Of a DNA stretch of 64,000 bases, positions 48,915 to 62,367 are shown piece after piece. The stretch is taken from NCBI RefSeq assembly GCF_949987535.1, contig NC_080068.1:77773254-77837253 (forward strand), given 5' to 3'. The stretch is from Balaenoptera acutorostrata (lineage: Eukaryota; Chordata; Mammalia; Artiodactyla; Balaenopteridae). Position numbers and translations under genes: made by a program. The notes beneath the pieces are model-generated. The model was not told the DNA's origin and ran no database searches. It was given only the letters and a program-made list of their open reading frames with translations. Each line of letters starts with the position of its first letter. Within the stretch, counting starts at the first letter, position 1.

Positions 48915-49250
48915 AAATCAAGAGAGTCCCACATTTACAAAACAGACTCAGAGAACGAACTTATGGTTACGAGGGGGGAAGGGTGGGAGGAAGGGATAGT
49001 TAGGAAGTTTGGGATCGACATGTACACACTGCTATATTTAAGATGGATAACCAACAAGGACCTACTGTATAGCACAGGGAACTCTGCTCAGTGTTATGTG
49101 GCAGCCTGGATGGGAGGGGAGTTTGGGGGAAAATGGATACATGTATATGTGTGACTGAGTCGCTTTGCTCTGCACCTGAAACCATCACAACAGTGTTAAT
49201 CGGCTATACCCCAATATAAAATGAAAAGTTTAAAAACATAAAAATAAAAT
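48915..49250 (+). mobile_element. L1 3' UTR (cetartiodactyl type)
   Basis: It reads ACCAACAAGGACCTACTGTA, GTATAGCACAGGGAACTCTG, CTGAGTCGCTTTGCTCTGCA, AAACCATCACAACAGTG and ACCCCAATATAAAATG, the end of an L1 in sense orientation, 5' truncated. Confidence 0.88.
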
Positions 49251-51040
49251 AAAATGAGAAGAGTTCCAGGAAAACCTGGGCAGTTGGTTACCCTTGCTAG
49301 ACTGCCCTGCTCATTGTAGGACATTTAGCATCTCTGGCTCCCACCCACCAGTGGTGCCTCCACCCATTGTGAGAATCCCAAACACTCCCATACATTTTCA
49401 GATGTCCCCTAGGGGTAGGGACCACTCTGAGTCTAGCCCAAGGCTAGGGAATCTCTAGGGATAACATTATATGTCACTCTGGTCCTCTGGACAAGACCAT
49501 TACTGAAGTAAGGTGGATGCAGGAGGCCACCTTCAGTCTTCAAACAAACAAAAATCCAAATGCAGTTGGTTTAAATGCCTTTGGCACAAAAAGGGAGGTA
49601 GGGAGAGGTGAAAATGGTTTTTTTTTTTTTAAATTTTAAGATTAGATTTATTGATCTCAACAGATTTTCTAATAGACGATGTTAATCGAAAATCCAGTGC
49701 ATATTAAAAAATAAGAAAATTGATTCTATTTATAAACTTTTAGTCAGCTTTTTATTGTTTGTGGTTCTTACTCACAAATAATTACTAGTTCTCACAGAAT
49801 TTCAAATTAATTTGTATAGTCATGCAAGATGTCCAACATTTAGATAATTTGGAAGCACCCTGCACCCCCATCCCGTCTCCTTGGAGTCAAAGAATCAGTT
49901 CCTAATGAGAGTACATCCTTCAGAAGGGATGAGACAAAAGAAAGACAGGTGACCTCTGAAAGGAAGATTTAGGATAATATCAGTAAGTGTAAGAGCAAGA
50001 TATGTTTTGAAAAATTCCTCACTAATTACAGGACTAATGTGTAGAACTTAGGTGCACGTTATTATTATATGTAAAGAATATAGATGCTAAAGCATGATTT
50101 TATTGATTAAAAACACCCAGCCTGGTTCTATTATTTAAGGGGATTTAAAGAGATTATATTGGGTAACCTTGGTTGAGACACATCTCCTTACATTTCAAAA
50201 TTGGTCAATGTATTCTTTATTTAAACTGATTGATCCTCATCCTCTCCTTTTAAACATAAGCTTGTTCACAGAGATACAGCCGGAAGTCATGTTGTCATGA
50301 CAACAGTTACACGCTGGGAAGAAAGACTCTTTCAAATGGCCAGTGATTGCGTTTTTAATCACTGATTTCTATCGATAGCAAAACTAAATAGGGATGGAGA
50401 ATTGGTAATTATGTGTTATTTGGGCTCTATTTTCACGTCTATTACTGATATGTAATTTTTGAACATGTGTTATAATACATAAATTTTGCATTAATACATA
50501 CAATGCTATCTCATCTATTTTCTGTCTTGTCAATAATAGTATTCTCAAAACATATGGAGTCTCCTGCTCAAAACTTTCGATAGCGTTTTGTTGCCTGTAT
50601 AATAAATTCTGAGCTTAAAAATGTGGTTGTGTAGGGGCCCTGTGAAAAGTAGCTTCCACCTCACATTCAACTTTCTCTCTCAACGGCATCCTTTGTGGAC
50701 CCCACACATATATGATCCTTGACTCTGGTCTTCAGGAGCTGAGGGAGATGGGTGTCTCACATTGGAAACTATAATACTAATGTCGACTGAAAGAAAATCC
50801 ACAGCGTAAAAGCTGTGAGTTGAATTTTATTCCAGGTCTTAGTGAATAATAGGCCGGGAGACAGCCTCTCAGCTAGCTCTGAGTGTGCATATGGTTTTGG
50901 CAGGGGAATACGCGCAGTCAAGCATACGTCTCAGTAAAAGGTTACTGCTAGTCACGAGGATCAGATATTTCAGTTAATGCTTTTAGTCCTTATGTATGGG
51001 AAGATGCAAGAATCGGGGTTCATTAAAAAAATTGTTTTGG

Positions 51041-51164
51041 GGGACTTCCCTGGTGGTCCAGTGGTTAGGACTCAGCACTTTCACTGCTGTGTCCCTGGGT
51101 TCAGTCCCCGGTCAGGGAACTGAATCCCAAAAGCCACGAGACACAGCCCAAAAAAAAAAAAAAT
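51041..51164 (+). mobile_element. Short CHR-type SINE
   Basis: GGGACTTCCCTGGTGGTCCA head, 13-base A tail; probable TSD around AAAATTG(G)TTTT at about 51028-51037 and 51161-51172. Confidence 0.88.
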
Positions 51165-51394
51165 TGGTTTTTTTTCCCCTCAGATATCTCTAACCATCTA
51201 AGCGGCCTGTTTTTTCCAAAGCACAGAGTGCCTTATCCTGTTTTCGTCTTGAATTCCTTTCAGGGTGTACTGTTTCAGGCAGCAACTGCAGTCGCTGATG
51301 ACTTAATCCTTGTAGAACTGGATGGTGGGCAACCTTCTTTGTTTTACCCTAAGTAGAAAATTGTCCTAAATGATCTCTAAAGGGAGGTGGTAGT

Positions 51395-51760
51395 ACAGGG
51401 AGGAAATGGTTAATTTAAAAAAATGGGTGATTAGGAAAAGTCTCTTGGAGGAACCCGCCCTTGAAGGATGACCAGGTTTTAGTGTGGAGGCAATGGAGAA
51501 GAAAGGGATTCCAGCCCAGGGGAATAACACAAGCAAAGGCACAGGGCTGCAGAAATGTATGGCTTGTTGCGAGGCACTGAGTATGCACCTGGCCTGGGCT
51601 GGAAGGGGCATAAGGGAGTGAGAGGGCAGAGGGCGCGGACGGCATTGAAGGGGGCATTGGATGCACTGCCATGCTAAAGGAGGTCGATTTCTTTTGTGCA
51701 GGAACAAGAACAGGGAGTGGTTGAAATGGGTGTTCTCCGGGAAATTACCAGCTGCGGTAT
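51395..51760 (+). repeat. L2-like fragment
   Basis: Phrases such as CACAAGCAAAGGCACAGGGC and GTGGTTGAAATGGGTG resemble the L2 3' region. Diverged; boundaries rough. Confidence 0.45.
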
Positions 51761-51934
51761 GATTAGCAGGAACAGTGTAGTCACCGTAATTGATTATGAA
51801 CCATTTTCGAATCCAGGTGAGGCTCTTGAGAGCTTGGACTGATGCAGTCTGTTGGGGTTGGAGGCCGTGAGTATGAGAGCGCTGTACCGCTCCAGATTCA
51901 TTTCCTGAAATGGATAGTTTTGTGTATTGATTAA

Positions 51935-52185
51935 CAGGTACTCGGGAGCGTGGGTTCTGGTGTGCGGCCGCCTGCCTTGAATCCCAACTCTGCTGTTACT
52001 AGCTCTGGGAACCCAGAGTCAGTGACTTACCCTCTCTAAGCATCATCTATAAAATGGTGATAAGATAACACCAACCTTAAAAGGTTCTCATAAGGAGTAA
52101 GTGAGTGGATAAACGTAAAGTGCTTAGAACAGTGCCTGGCACGTGGCAAGCACTTCAAGTAAACATTAATGTGGATGCTGGTGTT
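51935..52185 (+). repeat. MIR element
   Basis: It reads GCGTGGGTTCTGGTGTG, GACTTACCCTCTCTAAGCAT, TAAAATGGTGATAAG, AAGTGCTTAGAACAGTGCCT and GGCACGTGGCAAGCACT. Confidence 0.88.
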
Positions 52186-52999
52186 GATGAAATGGAAACA
52201 TGGCTGAGTATTTGGTACTTTTTCATAATTTTTTTAAGCAATCTCAAGAAAATAAGTTATCTGACTCTATTCCTCCCCAAACATCTCAGTCTGCCCCTCT
52301 AGAAACACTCACTTCTGGTTAATTTGATGGGTAGTTATTGACCATCCATTATGTGCTGAGCATTGCGCTCAGTGCCAGGGATACAAGGGTGAAAATGCTA
52401 TGGTCTTGTCATAAAGGAGCCTAGAGGCCTTTAGTAGGTGGCCATTGGTCCACACAAAAGAGTGCAGGAAAAAATAGTCCACATGTGACAAAGGACCACA
52501 CATGTCAGAGAGAGAAAACGAGCAAGGGAGAGAGGGGGGATTACTGAACACATAATCTCTAAATTGTCACTGCCAAGGTCATTTTGATTTTTAAAAAGCA
52601 CCTCCCAGGAGTGGATGCTTAAATCATATACTTGTGCAACTATATTGATAAATTATATCGGGCTTTTCCAACTATATCTTATTATTTTAAACCATAGCTT
52701 TGGAATAAGTTGTAGTAGAAATTTCTTTTCCTTTAGTTTAGAGGACTGGGCTTAAATTTCTGAAGAGCAGCATTAATCCTAGAGACGTTTTAAAATGAGA
52801 GCAGTGGAAGGTTGTGAGTGGTTCAAAATTGTTGGCAATTCCTGACCTGGAATTTTAATATTTAATCCTGAACCGCTTTTATATCCTTCCAGTCAGGGGG
52901 CCCTATTATGTTTTTTACGACCTTCCAATTTGAGGCTCCAAAGAAATTTTTATAGAAAGGATCCCTCTTGTACCCCTGGCTTACTGGAGGCCTCCAGAC

Positions 53000-53580
53000 C
53001 AGTGCCATCCACTAGAAATACAATGTGAACCACATATGTAATAGTAAATATTCTAATAAGCACATTAAAATAAGGTAAAAGAAACAGGTGAAATTAATTT
53101 TAATTGTGTATCTTACTATTTAACCCAGTATATCTGAAATATTGGGACTTCCCTGGTGGCACAGTGGTTAAGACTCTGCGCTCCCAATGCAAGGGGCCTG
53201 GGTTCGATCCCTGGTCAGGGAACTAGATCCCACATGCACGCCACAACTAAGAGTTCACATGCCACAACTAAGGAGCTGGTGAGCTGCAACTAAGGAGCCT
53301 TCCTGCCACAACTAAGACCCTGTGCAACCAAATAAACAAATGAATAAATAAAGTAAATAAATAAACAATCTCATCTTTAAAAAAAATAAAATATTATCAT
53401 TTTGACATATAATCTGTATAAGAGTTATTAATAAGATATTTATATTCTTTTTATTGTGCTGAGTTTTCCGGGTTCGGTGTGTGTTACACTGGCAGCACAT
53501 CGTCACTCGGACTAACCACATTTCCTGTGCTCAGTAGCCCCACGTGGCTAGTGGCTACCATATTGGACATCACAGCCCTG
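53000..53580. mobile_element. Non-autonomous DNA transposon (hAT-like) split by a SINE
   Basis: The ends are partly inverted repeats: CAGTGCCATCCACTAGAAAT at the left and the reverse complement of the right end CAGGGCTGTGATGTCCAATA. With the SINE removed, the body has no coding potential. Family not named with certainty; no 8-bp TSD recognised. Confidence 0.6.
53144..53388 (+). mobile_element. CHR-type SINE, variant body
   Basis: GGGACTTCCCTGGTGGCACA head, then ACAACTAAG-type repeats and an AAATAA tail. TSD AAATATT at 53137-53143 and 53389-53395. Inserted in the DNA transposon. Confidence 0.88.
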
Positions 53581-54286
53581 GAACTTTGGCCTTTTCAGAG
53601 CCCTGGGCCACTTCAGTAGCTACCTAAACAGTGGCTGTTATATTTGATGATTTTTCAAAATTAATGTTTTTATTGTTAAGGAAACTATGTAAATGTGAAA
53701 AAGTGAGTTTGATTTGGACCTCAGTTGCAGGCAGTTGAGTTAATCATAGGCCACAATTCATGATGTATTTTCATCACTGGTCCATATAAAACATCTTGTC
53801 TTATGTTCTTACTTAATTACCTCCTGTTTTATTCCCTTACCTCGCTCCTATTCTCTCCACCCATGAGCAACCATCCTAATGTGTTTAATGTGTAACTTTC
53901 TGTTCAGAAGTGTACCTGCGATGTACATTATTGTTTTTTGTGTGTGTTTTCTTAATTTATTTAAAGGGTGTTTTTTCCCCATGTGCTGTGTTTTAGAGGT
54001 CTATCCATAAGGCTGGGGGGACACTTAATGCATTGTTTCTAACTGCCGCCTGGCACTCTGGTGTTTCCCTTTCCCCGTGTAGAATGGTGGGCTCCCAGGG
54101 TGTGCCCCTTTCCCCAGCACCGTACATAATCTCGCAGGGGACACCCTGGCTTGGATCCTCTAGTGGAACCATGTGAGGAGGTGTGAGCTCTACACTTAGT
54201 ATTGCTGGGTTATAGGGTGTATATTATTTACTTGTTTTGAAAAAAAATGATATCTTTATCTTATTTTTATTGACGGATATACTTTT

Positions 54287-54641
54287 TTTGAAATGTATTT
54301 TATTTATTTATTTATTTTTGGCTGTGTTGGGTCTTTGTTGCTGCGTGAGGGCTTTCTCTAGTTGTGGTGAGCAGGGGCTACTCTTTGTTGCGGTGCGTGG
54401 GCTTCTCGTTGCCCTGTCTTCTCTTGTTGCAGAGCACCAGCTCTAGGCGCGCAGGCTTCAGTAGTTTTGGCACATGGGCTCAGTAGTTGTGGCTCGCGGG
54501 CTCTAGAGCGCAGGCTCAGTAGTTGTGGCACACAGGCTTAGTTGCTCTGCAGCATGTGGGATCTTCCCGGACCAGGGCTCAAACCCGTGTCCCCTGCATT
54601 GGCAGGCGGATTCTTAACCACTGCGCCACCAGGGAAGCCCT
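54287..54641 (-). mobile_element. CHR-type SINE, long form
   Basis: Inverted; (TTTA)n at the start. TSD GGATATACTTTT / GGATATATACTTTT at 54275-54286 and 54642-54655 (the latter has a 2-bp insertion). Confidence 0.9.
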
Positions 54642-55939
54642 GGATATATACTTTTATATAATTTTGTTCAGTGAAAAATACGGCATTGCAAGTGTTTGTT
54701 GAATCAGATCCTTTTGACTGGTAAGGTGAATCAAATTGTGGCTTTTTTTTTTTAGGACTCGCTAACCGATTCGATTCTTATAAATGTGTTTCTCAAACCG
54801 ACCCAATGGCCATGAAAGAGGTCAACTTTCCCAGGGTGGCCAGTTGGAATTTGGGCCAAGTGCAAGTAGCCTTTATTCACAATAAGAAAATTTGCAATTC
54901 TTGCTCTATCAGCAGAGTAGAATATATGTATTTTTAATGAATTAGTCATCAGAGCAGAAAGTGGAAGAAAAAAAGTTATTACCCTTAAAGAAAAAATCCC
55001 ATGAAAAATATACACTGAAAATGCACTCTTGCTTTTAAAAGTAATTTATGCTGTTTGTTTCTCCAAAGAGAATTAAACAAAACAAAACAAAAATACAGTG
55101 TTTTATTTCACTCAACTCCTCTCCGCTCCTGGCTCCATGGTTAGGTACTTTCCACTGTAATATTTTCTAAAGGGAGGGATACATGCTCTCAGTTCATTTA
55201 TCAAAGTGCACCTGTGACACAGGAAGACACACAAAGTTTGTTTCTACAAGGAAGGAAACACAAACAACTATCTTGGGTGAAGTTTCCACGTCGTCATACA
55301 CTTGTCCCCACTGATCTCTGCCTATTTGCCTGCAACAAGGAAGACTTTGACACAGCATCTGATTCATTTGCTTCCAAAGAGTATTCCTCTGTACCCACTT
55401 CTGAGATCTAAGGATCATTTGTGTGTGCTGAGCAGAGTCTTCTCTCAAAAGGCCTTTAGGTTATAGTAATTTCTTTCAGAGAGGAAGTAATGGGGAGAGT
55501 TGAGGAGGAAGACGCTTAGAACATATCAGAATTCAAGAACAGACTGACTGTCATTTACAGACAGACACTAGCTACCAGTAGATCTAGAAAGAAGGAAATG
55601 GAACTAACCCAGAACACAAACTTTGTACAAATCAGTTTTCACAAGTAAGAGGCTTAGATTTTGAGACGAGGAAAAAGAAACCTATTTCTGTAGCATAATA
55701 AGTTTGGAATCCTTCCCAGACACCCTGCAGATAAGAAACCCCTAATGCTTCAGGAGCATTTTTCTAGTAGGAAAATAATTTTAGCATACTGCCTGGGATT
55801 CATGGCCTAGTGGGTAACCAGTACATTTGTGGGTAAATAAAAACTAGCAAACTGTGATTCTACTTTCTTTTTGGATGTCAGTGCAAAGTAGAACTCAGCT
55901 GGGACTCAGGAGGCAGGCAGCTTAGTGGTACAGGCCACA

Positions 55940-55990
55940 GCCTCATTTTCCCTCCCTCCCTCCCTTCTTCCCTAGCTGCCTTTCTTTCTT
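55940..55990. repeat. Polypyrimidine (TCCC/CTTT) tract
   Basis: CCCTCCCTCCCTCCCTTCTT and following CT-rich sequence; short microsatellite. Confidence 0.6.
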
Positions 55991-56164
55991 CCTCCTTTCG
56001 TTCTTTGTCCTCCGCTTTCCTAGAGCTCTCATTCATATTGGTGTTATCTCAGTAGCCTCTGCAGTTTCAGAGGATGAGATATGAGAAAAGGGAGCCACTC
56101 CCAGCTATATCCACTTACCGTCAGAAAACTTACATTGCACACCTACTGTGCGGGAGACATGTTT

Positions 56165-56204
56165 GCGGTACATCGCAAATGCGGTACATGTAAATGCGGT
56201 ACAT
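56165..56204 (+). repeat. Three copies of GCGGTACAT
   Basis: Copies at 56165-56173, 56181-56189 and 56196-56204, spaced 16 and 15 bp, the last two preceded by AAAT. A tiny tandem repeat. Confidence 0.8.
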
Positions 56205-57179
56205 TTAATCGGTTGATTAAAATAAAAAGAGGAACAAGCTTGATCTTGGCTCTAAGGAATTTCAATCTGTTTAATTTGTGATTATTAGCATTTCTATGAC
56301 ACTTTTTCTGATCTTTTTGCTCCTGAGGACCCACAACTTAAACACCAGATAGTTCCACATCCTGATCACTAAAGAAATCCTTTTAAACTTTGAGCATTAA
56401 TTTATTGTTTGAGATTTCTGAGAATAATTATTCTGTTTACTTGTCCTTTCCTGGAATTTTGGCCCAATTACCTAATACTGTCTTATGCTCGATTCTATTA
56501 CGAGAAGCATAAAAAAATGAGACTTTCTACACGTGCATCCTTGGCAGATGGGATCCACAAATACCCCTGCCTCTTTTCTGCCAGTAGCCTCAGCATCTTT
56601 GAAAAACTCAGAGCTCTGTGTACCACTCTTTCATTGCTGGAATAGAATAACCAAGCTATTGCACAGGTGTGCACCAGCTAATAGGTTTTGCCATTTTGTT
56701 TTCCCCTGGAGAATCTTTGCTTTTGTCTCCTGACCTAGAATTGGAAAGAGTAGGGGAGGAGGATGGTATAAATCAAAGAATCAAAAGCCTTGAGTCAAAT
56801 GAATGGCTGAATGTTGCTTGTGGTTGGTTGCATCCTGATAGATACTTTTTTTGAGGTTTGTGAAAAATTAGGCCCAACACAGTGTCTGCATTTGGTATTT
56901 TTTACAAGAGTTGGAGATGAGGTTAAAATGCTTGGATTGGTGGGGGTGAAAATGAATGAATGAGAACCAAAGAGGTTATATTCCAACAATATGCTGTTTT
57001 GGAAAGTGTCGGAGGAGTTGGGAGTCAGGAACCTGGGTTTCTTAACTCAACTCTATAATTTAGATGCCTGTAAGTTCGGTACTGAATATGGGGGTTGCAA
57101 AGACAGTCCATTAGAAGCTGTTTCTTTCCTAGGTACTAGGTCTGGAATTCAGTTTCCTGCCATTAGGTGAATGAGTTAG

Positions 57180-57560
57180 GATCAACTTCAACTGCTAGTA
57201 ATACAAGACTCTAAAATAACAGTGACTTATTACAATAGAAATGTATTTCCCTTTCACGTAGAAACCTGGCAGTAACAGTCCACTGATATAGTGGCTCTGT
57301 TCCACAAAGACCTCAGGAACCCAAATTCCTTGACCTTACTACTCCAGCATGCCTAGGGTATAGCCAGTGTACTCACGGTCCAAGGCAGCTTGTCTGTTCC
57401 AGACAGCAAGAAAAAAGTGTGCCTGCCAGCTATTTTATAAGAAAGGCCCTTAGAAGCTGCCATACAATCCTTGCACTTACATCCCAATAGTTAGAATGGT
57501 ACCTGCCTGCAAGGGAAGCTGAGAAATGTATTCTAGTTGGCCATGTGTCCAATAAAAAGG
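57180..57560 (-). repeat. Old dispersed repeat, family not named
   Basis: It contains ACTGCTAGTAATACAAGACT, TTGGCCATGTGTCCAATAAA and other phrases that recur in mammalian genomes in my memory, but I cannot assign the family or the limits. Orientation is a guess. Confidence 0.3.
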
Positions 57561-58374
57561 AAGAAGACACTGGATATTGATGAACACCTTGTCGTGTCGG
57601 CTGCCTTATTTATGAGACCCAAACACCAGGCTTCTCATAGACAAAAGGAAAAGCACAGAATGGTTTGCCCAGTTAACTTTATTATTAAAAAAAAAAAAGT
57701 TTACACGTAATTACCTAGTGTACAACATGATTATAATTTAGAACAAGATTACAAAATAAAACCACCTGGATGCGATGTGAAACGATCATCAGTTACTGCC
57801 TTTCTACTTCGAGTGCTGTTTACCACATGCTAAGTTCCTCTTAGATTTGGTGCTTAGGAAAAAGTTTCTTTTTTGGTAAACTTCTTTCATTAGATAACTA
57901 AAACTTTGTAAATTTTAGGGGCAAGAAATTAGATTTCTTCTCAACTCCATGGCTCTATTTTCTCATGTTATTTTATTTTATTGGTTTCAAATACATTTAT
58001 ATCTTTTATATAAGCTGCTTCAAATTCTCTTTTAATTTAGGTGGAGAATAAATATTTCAGAAGAGTAATAAAAAACGCTTTTACCCTGATCCTTTTAAAT
58101 GTGTTTTTAAAAGTTAATCTCAGAAAAACATTTCTCTCTGAACTCCTCCACCCCATCCATAGCCTAAAAACCCTATTTTACATTTTACATCAAATGTTAA
58201 AGCTTGTCCACTAACCACTTAGGCATACTGAACAAATTACTTCAGTTATGCTGATTTTTTTAAGGGCACTTAACCTTTAAAAATACATTTAACAAACAGA
58301 ATGGTTCCCGAACAAAAATACACTGAGATTTCTCCACAGTCAATGACAACCAGTTTCCCAACCTTGATCAAGTT

Positions 58375-58515
58375 ATATAACGTTGCTGAAATCTGTATCT
58401 TTACCTGTAAAATGGGAATAGTATCTCCTCTACCTGTCTTGTAAGATTTTGTGGGATCAAATGAGATTGAATTAGTTACAGGACTTTGAAAATTCCACAG
58501 TGCTCTAGAAGTACA
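58375..58515 (+). repeat. MIR fragment
   Basis: CTGTAAAATGGGAATAGTAT and CAAATGAGATTGAATTAGTT fit the middle of MIR. Confidence 0.65.
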
Positions 58516-60087
58516 TGCTCTTGTTCTTGTATCAGAAACAAAATATACACATTTTAATCTATGGGAGTATAGTTCTATATGCTCCCACACACCGATTTTG
58601 ACTTTAGAAAAGATGGCATCCACTTCCACTTGCGCTTTTAACATGCTGATAAAAGGCCAAATTGTAGTTGGTTGTTGAATACTTTGTTGATTTCCTAGAT
58701 TCTCCATAATCATCTTTTGTCCTAATACTTAATGTAGATGAGAAGGCAAGTCCTCTCATGCCACTGTGTAGAATAATAATGACCTTGAAGTTGGTCTAGG
58801 CAGCCCCTAGAATAGCTTCCACCTTGTTATCAGTGCTATTGTGTACCAGCCTGCGGAGGACCACAGCTCTTAAGAGAAAAGTGTATTGAAGACCCTGCCA
58901 AAATAGTGGAAAAGAAAACAGGCTTTATTTAATATACTTTCAAACCTGTCTACCTTGAAAGAGTATGGTGCCAGTAGTAATTGTATCTGTGTAATTGCAT
59001 GGAAGCCAAAGGAAGATTGCTGCCCGAGGTGGCATTTTGTCTTTTCTCCAACTGCTCACTGTGAAAGAATAATCAAATGAGGAAGATGCGTGGTTGGTTG
59101 ACAAGCAGACATGGCAGCTGGACACGTTCTCTGAATGATGTTGTACAGTTGCTTAATCTCCATATGATTATAGGTCTTCCTGTTACACGGTGTTTAGGCA
59201 CTAAATACCTAAACTTGAAAGCAAAGAATATTAGGGCTGACTTGTTGATCTTCCTGCCAAACCTGAATAATCCCGTCTGGTATTGAACAGGAGGCATTGC
59301 TGCCATTCAGTTAGTTGAGTGGTATAGTCAGACAACTGGAGGAAAAAGTAATAAACCTGCCTAGCAATTTTATATAAATATGTTGCAACCTTTACTTTTT
59401 AAAATCACCAACAAGTTGCTGATTCAAGAGCATGGCCACCTGCACCCATTCTCCATTTTTTATTGTGAATAGACTTTTGAATTTTGGAGATTGGTTGGCT
59501 TCAACACAGGTGTTTCCCAGCACGTCTTAGAAAAACAAGATTGAGGTTATTGAAATGGTCTGTAGCTTTCTTAAAGTACTATTCTCCATTCAAGTTCTAA
59601 GGTTTTATTTTTACTTTTTTTGGAGGGATGGGAAGACTTTAAGCGTGCGGCTTCTCAGTAGTGATTGTAAATTATGCTACTTTGTACTTTGTGCACGCTC
59701 TAAAAGGAAATAGTGTTTTAGGTTATATTTCATATCTTAAATTTTAGTATCTCCTTTTATAACTTGTAGGAAAATACATGTTTTACTGTGTGTTTCGAAT
59801 GAGACCTTATTATGATATTTAAAATATTCTGCAGCCAGGTCATATGATTAACTTCAGTTATATGTATGTATAGGTATGGATGTATGATTGGATATTTACA
59901 AATACCAATTTTTCCCCCTGGATAATTTTTAGTGGCTTACATTTCATGCCCTTTAGTTTTTAAATTTGTCTTTGCAGAGTCCCCCTGACTCTGTTTTGAT
60001 TTTGGTTAACAGTCTGTGAACAGAGAGGCATAATTTCCCTTTTATTTTCCACCATCATCGGATCAGTTCCTATTTACATACTTTCTT

Positions 60088-60283
60088 CTTTTTTTTTTTT
60101 TAATATTTATTTATTTTGGCTGCACTGGCTCTTAGTTGAGGCATGCTGGATCTTTACTTGTGCCATGTGGGTTCCTTAGTTGTGGCATGCATGCGGCATC
60201 TAGTTCTCTGACCACGGATTGAACCCAGACCCCCTGCATTGGGAGTGTGGAGTCTTTACCCACTGGATCACCAGGGAAGTCCC
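60088..60283 (-). mobile_element. CHR-type SINE, medium form
   Basis: Inverted; T run and (TTTA) start. TSD TACATACTTTCTT exact at 60075-60087 and 60284-60296. Confidence 0.92.
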
Positions 60284-60435
60284 TACATACTTTCTTGAGG
60301 ACATAAGGTAGAGCAGAAGCAGTCTCAAAAGAAGGATGTCTTAAATAATAAAGCAGACTTCATAAACTATTTTGTTCTGATTTCATTTCTGCTTCTTTAA
60401 TGGCTCAACTGCATGACATAAAGCAGCCACATGCT

Positions 60436-60774
60436 GTCTTTTTTTTTGGGGGGGGGCTGTGTTGGGTCTTCATTCCTGCGCGCGGGCTTTCTCTAGTTGT
60501 GGCGAGCAGGGGCTACTCTTCATTGCAGTGTGCGGGCTTCTCATTGTGGTGGCTTCTCTTGTTGCAAAGCACAGGCACTAGGCATGTGGGCTCAGTAGTT
60601 GTGGCTCGAGGGCTCAGTAGTTGTGGCTCATGGGCTCTGGAGTGCAGGCTCAGTAGTTGTGATGCACGGGCTTAGTTGCTCCGCAGCCTGTGGGATCTTC
60701 CCGGACCAGGGCTCGAACCCGTGTCCCCTGCACTGGCAGATGGATTCTTAACCACTGCGCCGCCAGGGAAGCCC
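60436..60774 (-). mobile_element. CHR-type SINE, long form
   Basis: Inverted; T run then a G run replaces the usual TTTGGC at the tail side. TSD CCACATGCT at 60427-60435 and 60775-60783. Confidence 0.92.
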
Positions 60775-61054
60775 CCACATGCTTATTAAAGAGGTGCCAC
60801 AAACTCAGACCAGTGGGTCCTCATGTGATATGTTGTTTCTGAATTGATACGTAAGTGACCACTGTTCTCATCTACTTTTCTTGATCTAAATAAAAACTAC
60901 CTTTTTAGTAAAAACACATTTGGTGATTGCAAACTCTCAGAACTCTTAGTTTTTCAATGAAATGCACTATGGTTGATGCCATTTCAAAAATGTTTCTATT
61001 ACATAGTATTTTCCCCCAAAGCCACATTTGAATGAAGTAATGAATAGCGAATAG

Positions 61055-61235
61055 TAACAGACATTTACTGAGTGATTGTTACATGCCTGGCTTTGTGCTG
61101 GGCACTCTGTTCCACATCAACTGTATGGCACAGAAGCTGTCATCAGTTCTGTCATAGTAAGCAGACAGGCCATTAGAAATTAAGCTGTTTGTCTGAGGTC
61201 ACACAGCTAGCCAGCATTGGAGCTGAGATTCATGG
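61055..61235 (-). repeat. MIR element
   Basis: Inverted MIR: ACATTTACTGAGTGATTGTT, GGTCACACAGCTAGCCAGCA, GGAGCTGAGATTCATGGC. Confidence 0.85.
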
Positions 61236-62367
61236 CTGTCCGCTGTCTCCAGAGCTCCTGCCTGCGATAGTAATGTGGCCCTGAAACAAATTTAATAGAG
61301 TGAGCCCAGCAAAAGCTATGTCCCCAGTGAGTTTAAATTAAGAAATATTGTGTTGATCTTATGCCAAAACACTTGATAAAAATACACAAAGTATACAGTA
61401 TTGCCAGGCCCAAATTTAAGAACCATTTAAATAGTGAGTTCTTGGAACATTTACTCAAGAATCTTTAACAGAGCTTGGTTCAGGATGGCGGAGTAGAAGG
61501 ACGTGCTTTCACTTCCTCTTGCGAGAGCACCAGAATAACAGCTAACTGCTGAACAGTCATCGACAGGAAGACACTGGAACTCACCAAAAAAGATACCCCA
61601 CATCCAAAGACAAAGGAGAAGCTGCACTGAGACGGTAGGAGGGGCGCAATCACAGTAAAATCAAATCCCATAACTGCTGGGTGGGTGACGCACAAACTGG
61701 AGAACACTTATACCACAGAAGTCCACCCACTGGAGTGAAGGTTCTGAGCCCCACGTCAGGCTTCCCAACCTGGGGGTCCGGCAGCGGGAGGAGGAATTCC
61801 TAGAGAATCAGACTTTGAAGGCTAGTGGGATTTGAATGCAGAACTTTGACAGGACTGGGGGAAACAGAGACTCCACTCTTGGAGGGCACACACAAAGTAG
61901 TGTGTGTATCGGGACCCAGGGGAAGGAGCAGTGACCCTATCAGAGACTGAACCAGACCTACCAGCTAGTGTTGGAGGGTCTCCTGCAGAGGCGGGGGGTG
62001 TCACCGTGGGGACAAGGACACTGGCAGCAGAAGTTCTGGGAAGTAATCCTTGGCGTGAGCCCTCCCAGAGTCCGCCATTAGCCCCACCAAAGAGCTGGGT
62101 AGACTCCAGTGCTGGGTCGCCTCAGGCCAAACAACCAACACGAGGGAACCCAGCCCCACGCATCAGCAGACAAGCGGATTAAAGTTTTAATGAGCTCTGC
62201 CTACTAGAGCAACAGTCAGCTCTACCCACCACCAGTCCCTCCCATCAGGAAGCTTGCACAAGCCTCTTAGATAGCCTCATCCACCAGAGGGCAGACAGCA
62301 GAAGCAAGAAGAACTACAGTCCTGCAGCCTGTGGAACAAAAACCACATTCACAGAAAGACAGACAAA

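Larger units (their letters stand above)
54656..60074 (+). other. Intron stretch with few repeats
   Basis: This is the least repeat-rich part of the right half: only a MIR piece at 58.4 kb, the unnamed repeat at 57.2 kb and short simple repeats. No exon recognised. Confidence 0.5.

Noticed and set aside
54740..54790. Exon-like acceptor (long T run, TAG) followed by open sequence
   Set aside because: The following translation does not match APBB2 or any family I know, and no donor in a suitable place was recognised.
58270..58713. 147-codon minus-strand open frame
   Set aside because: It overlaps a MIR fragment, has no recognisable domain, and its composition is that of AT-rich intron.
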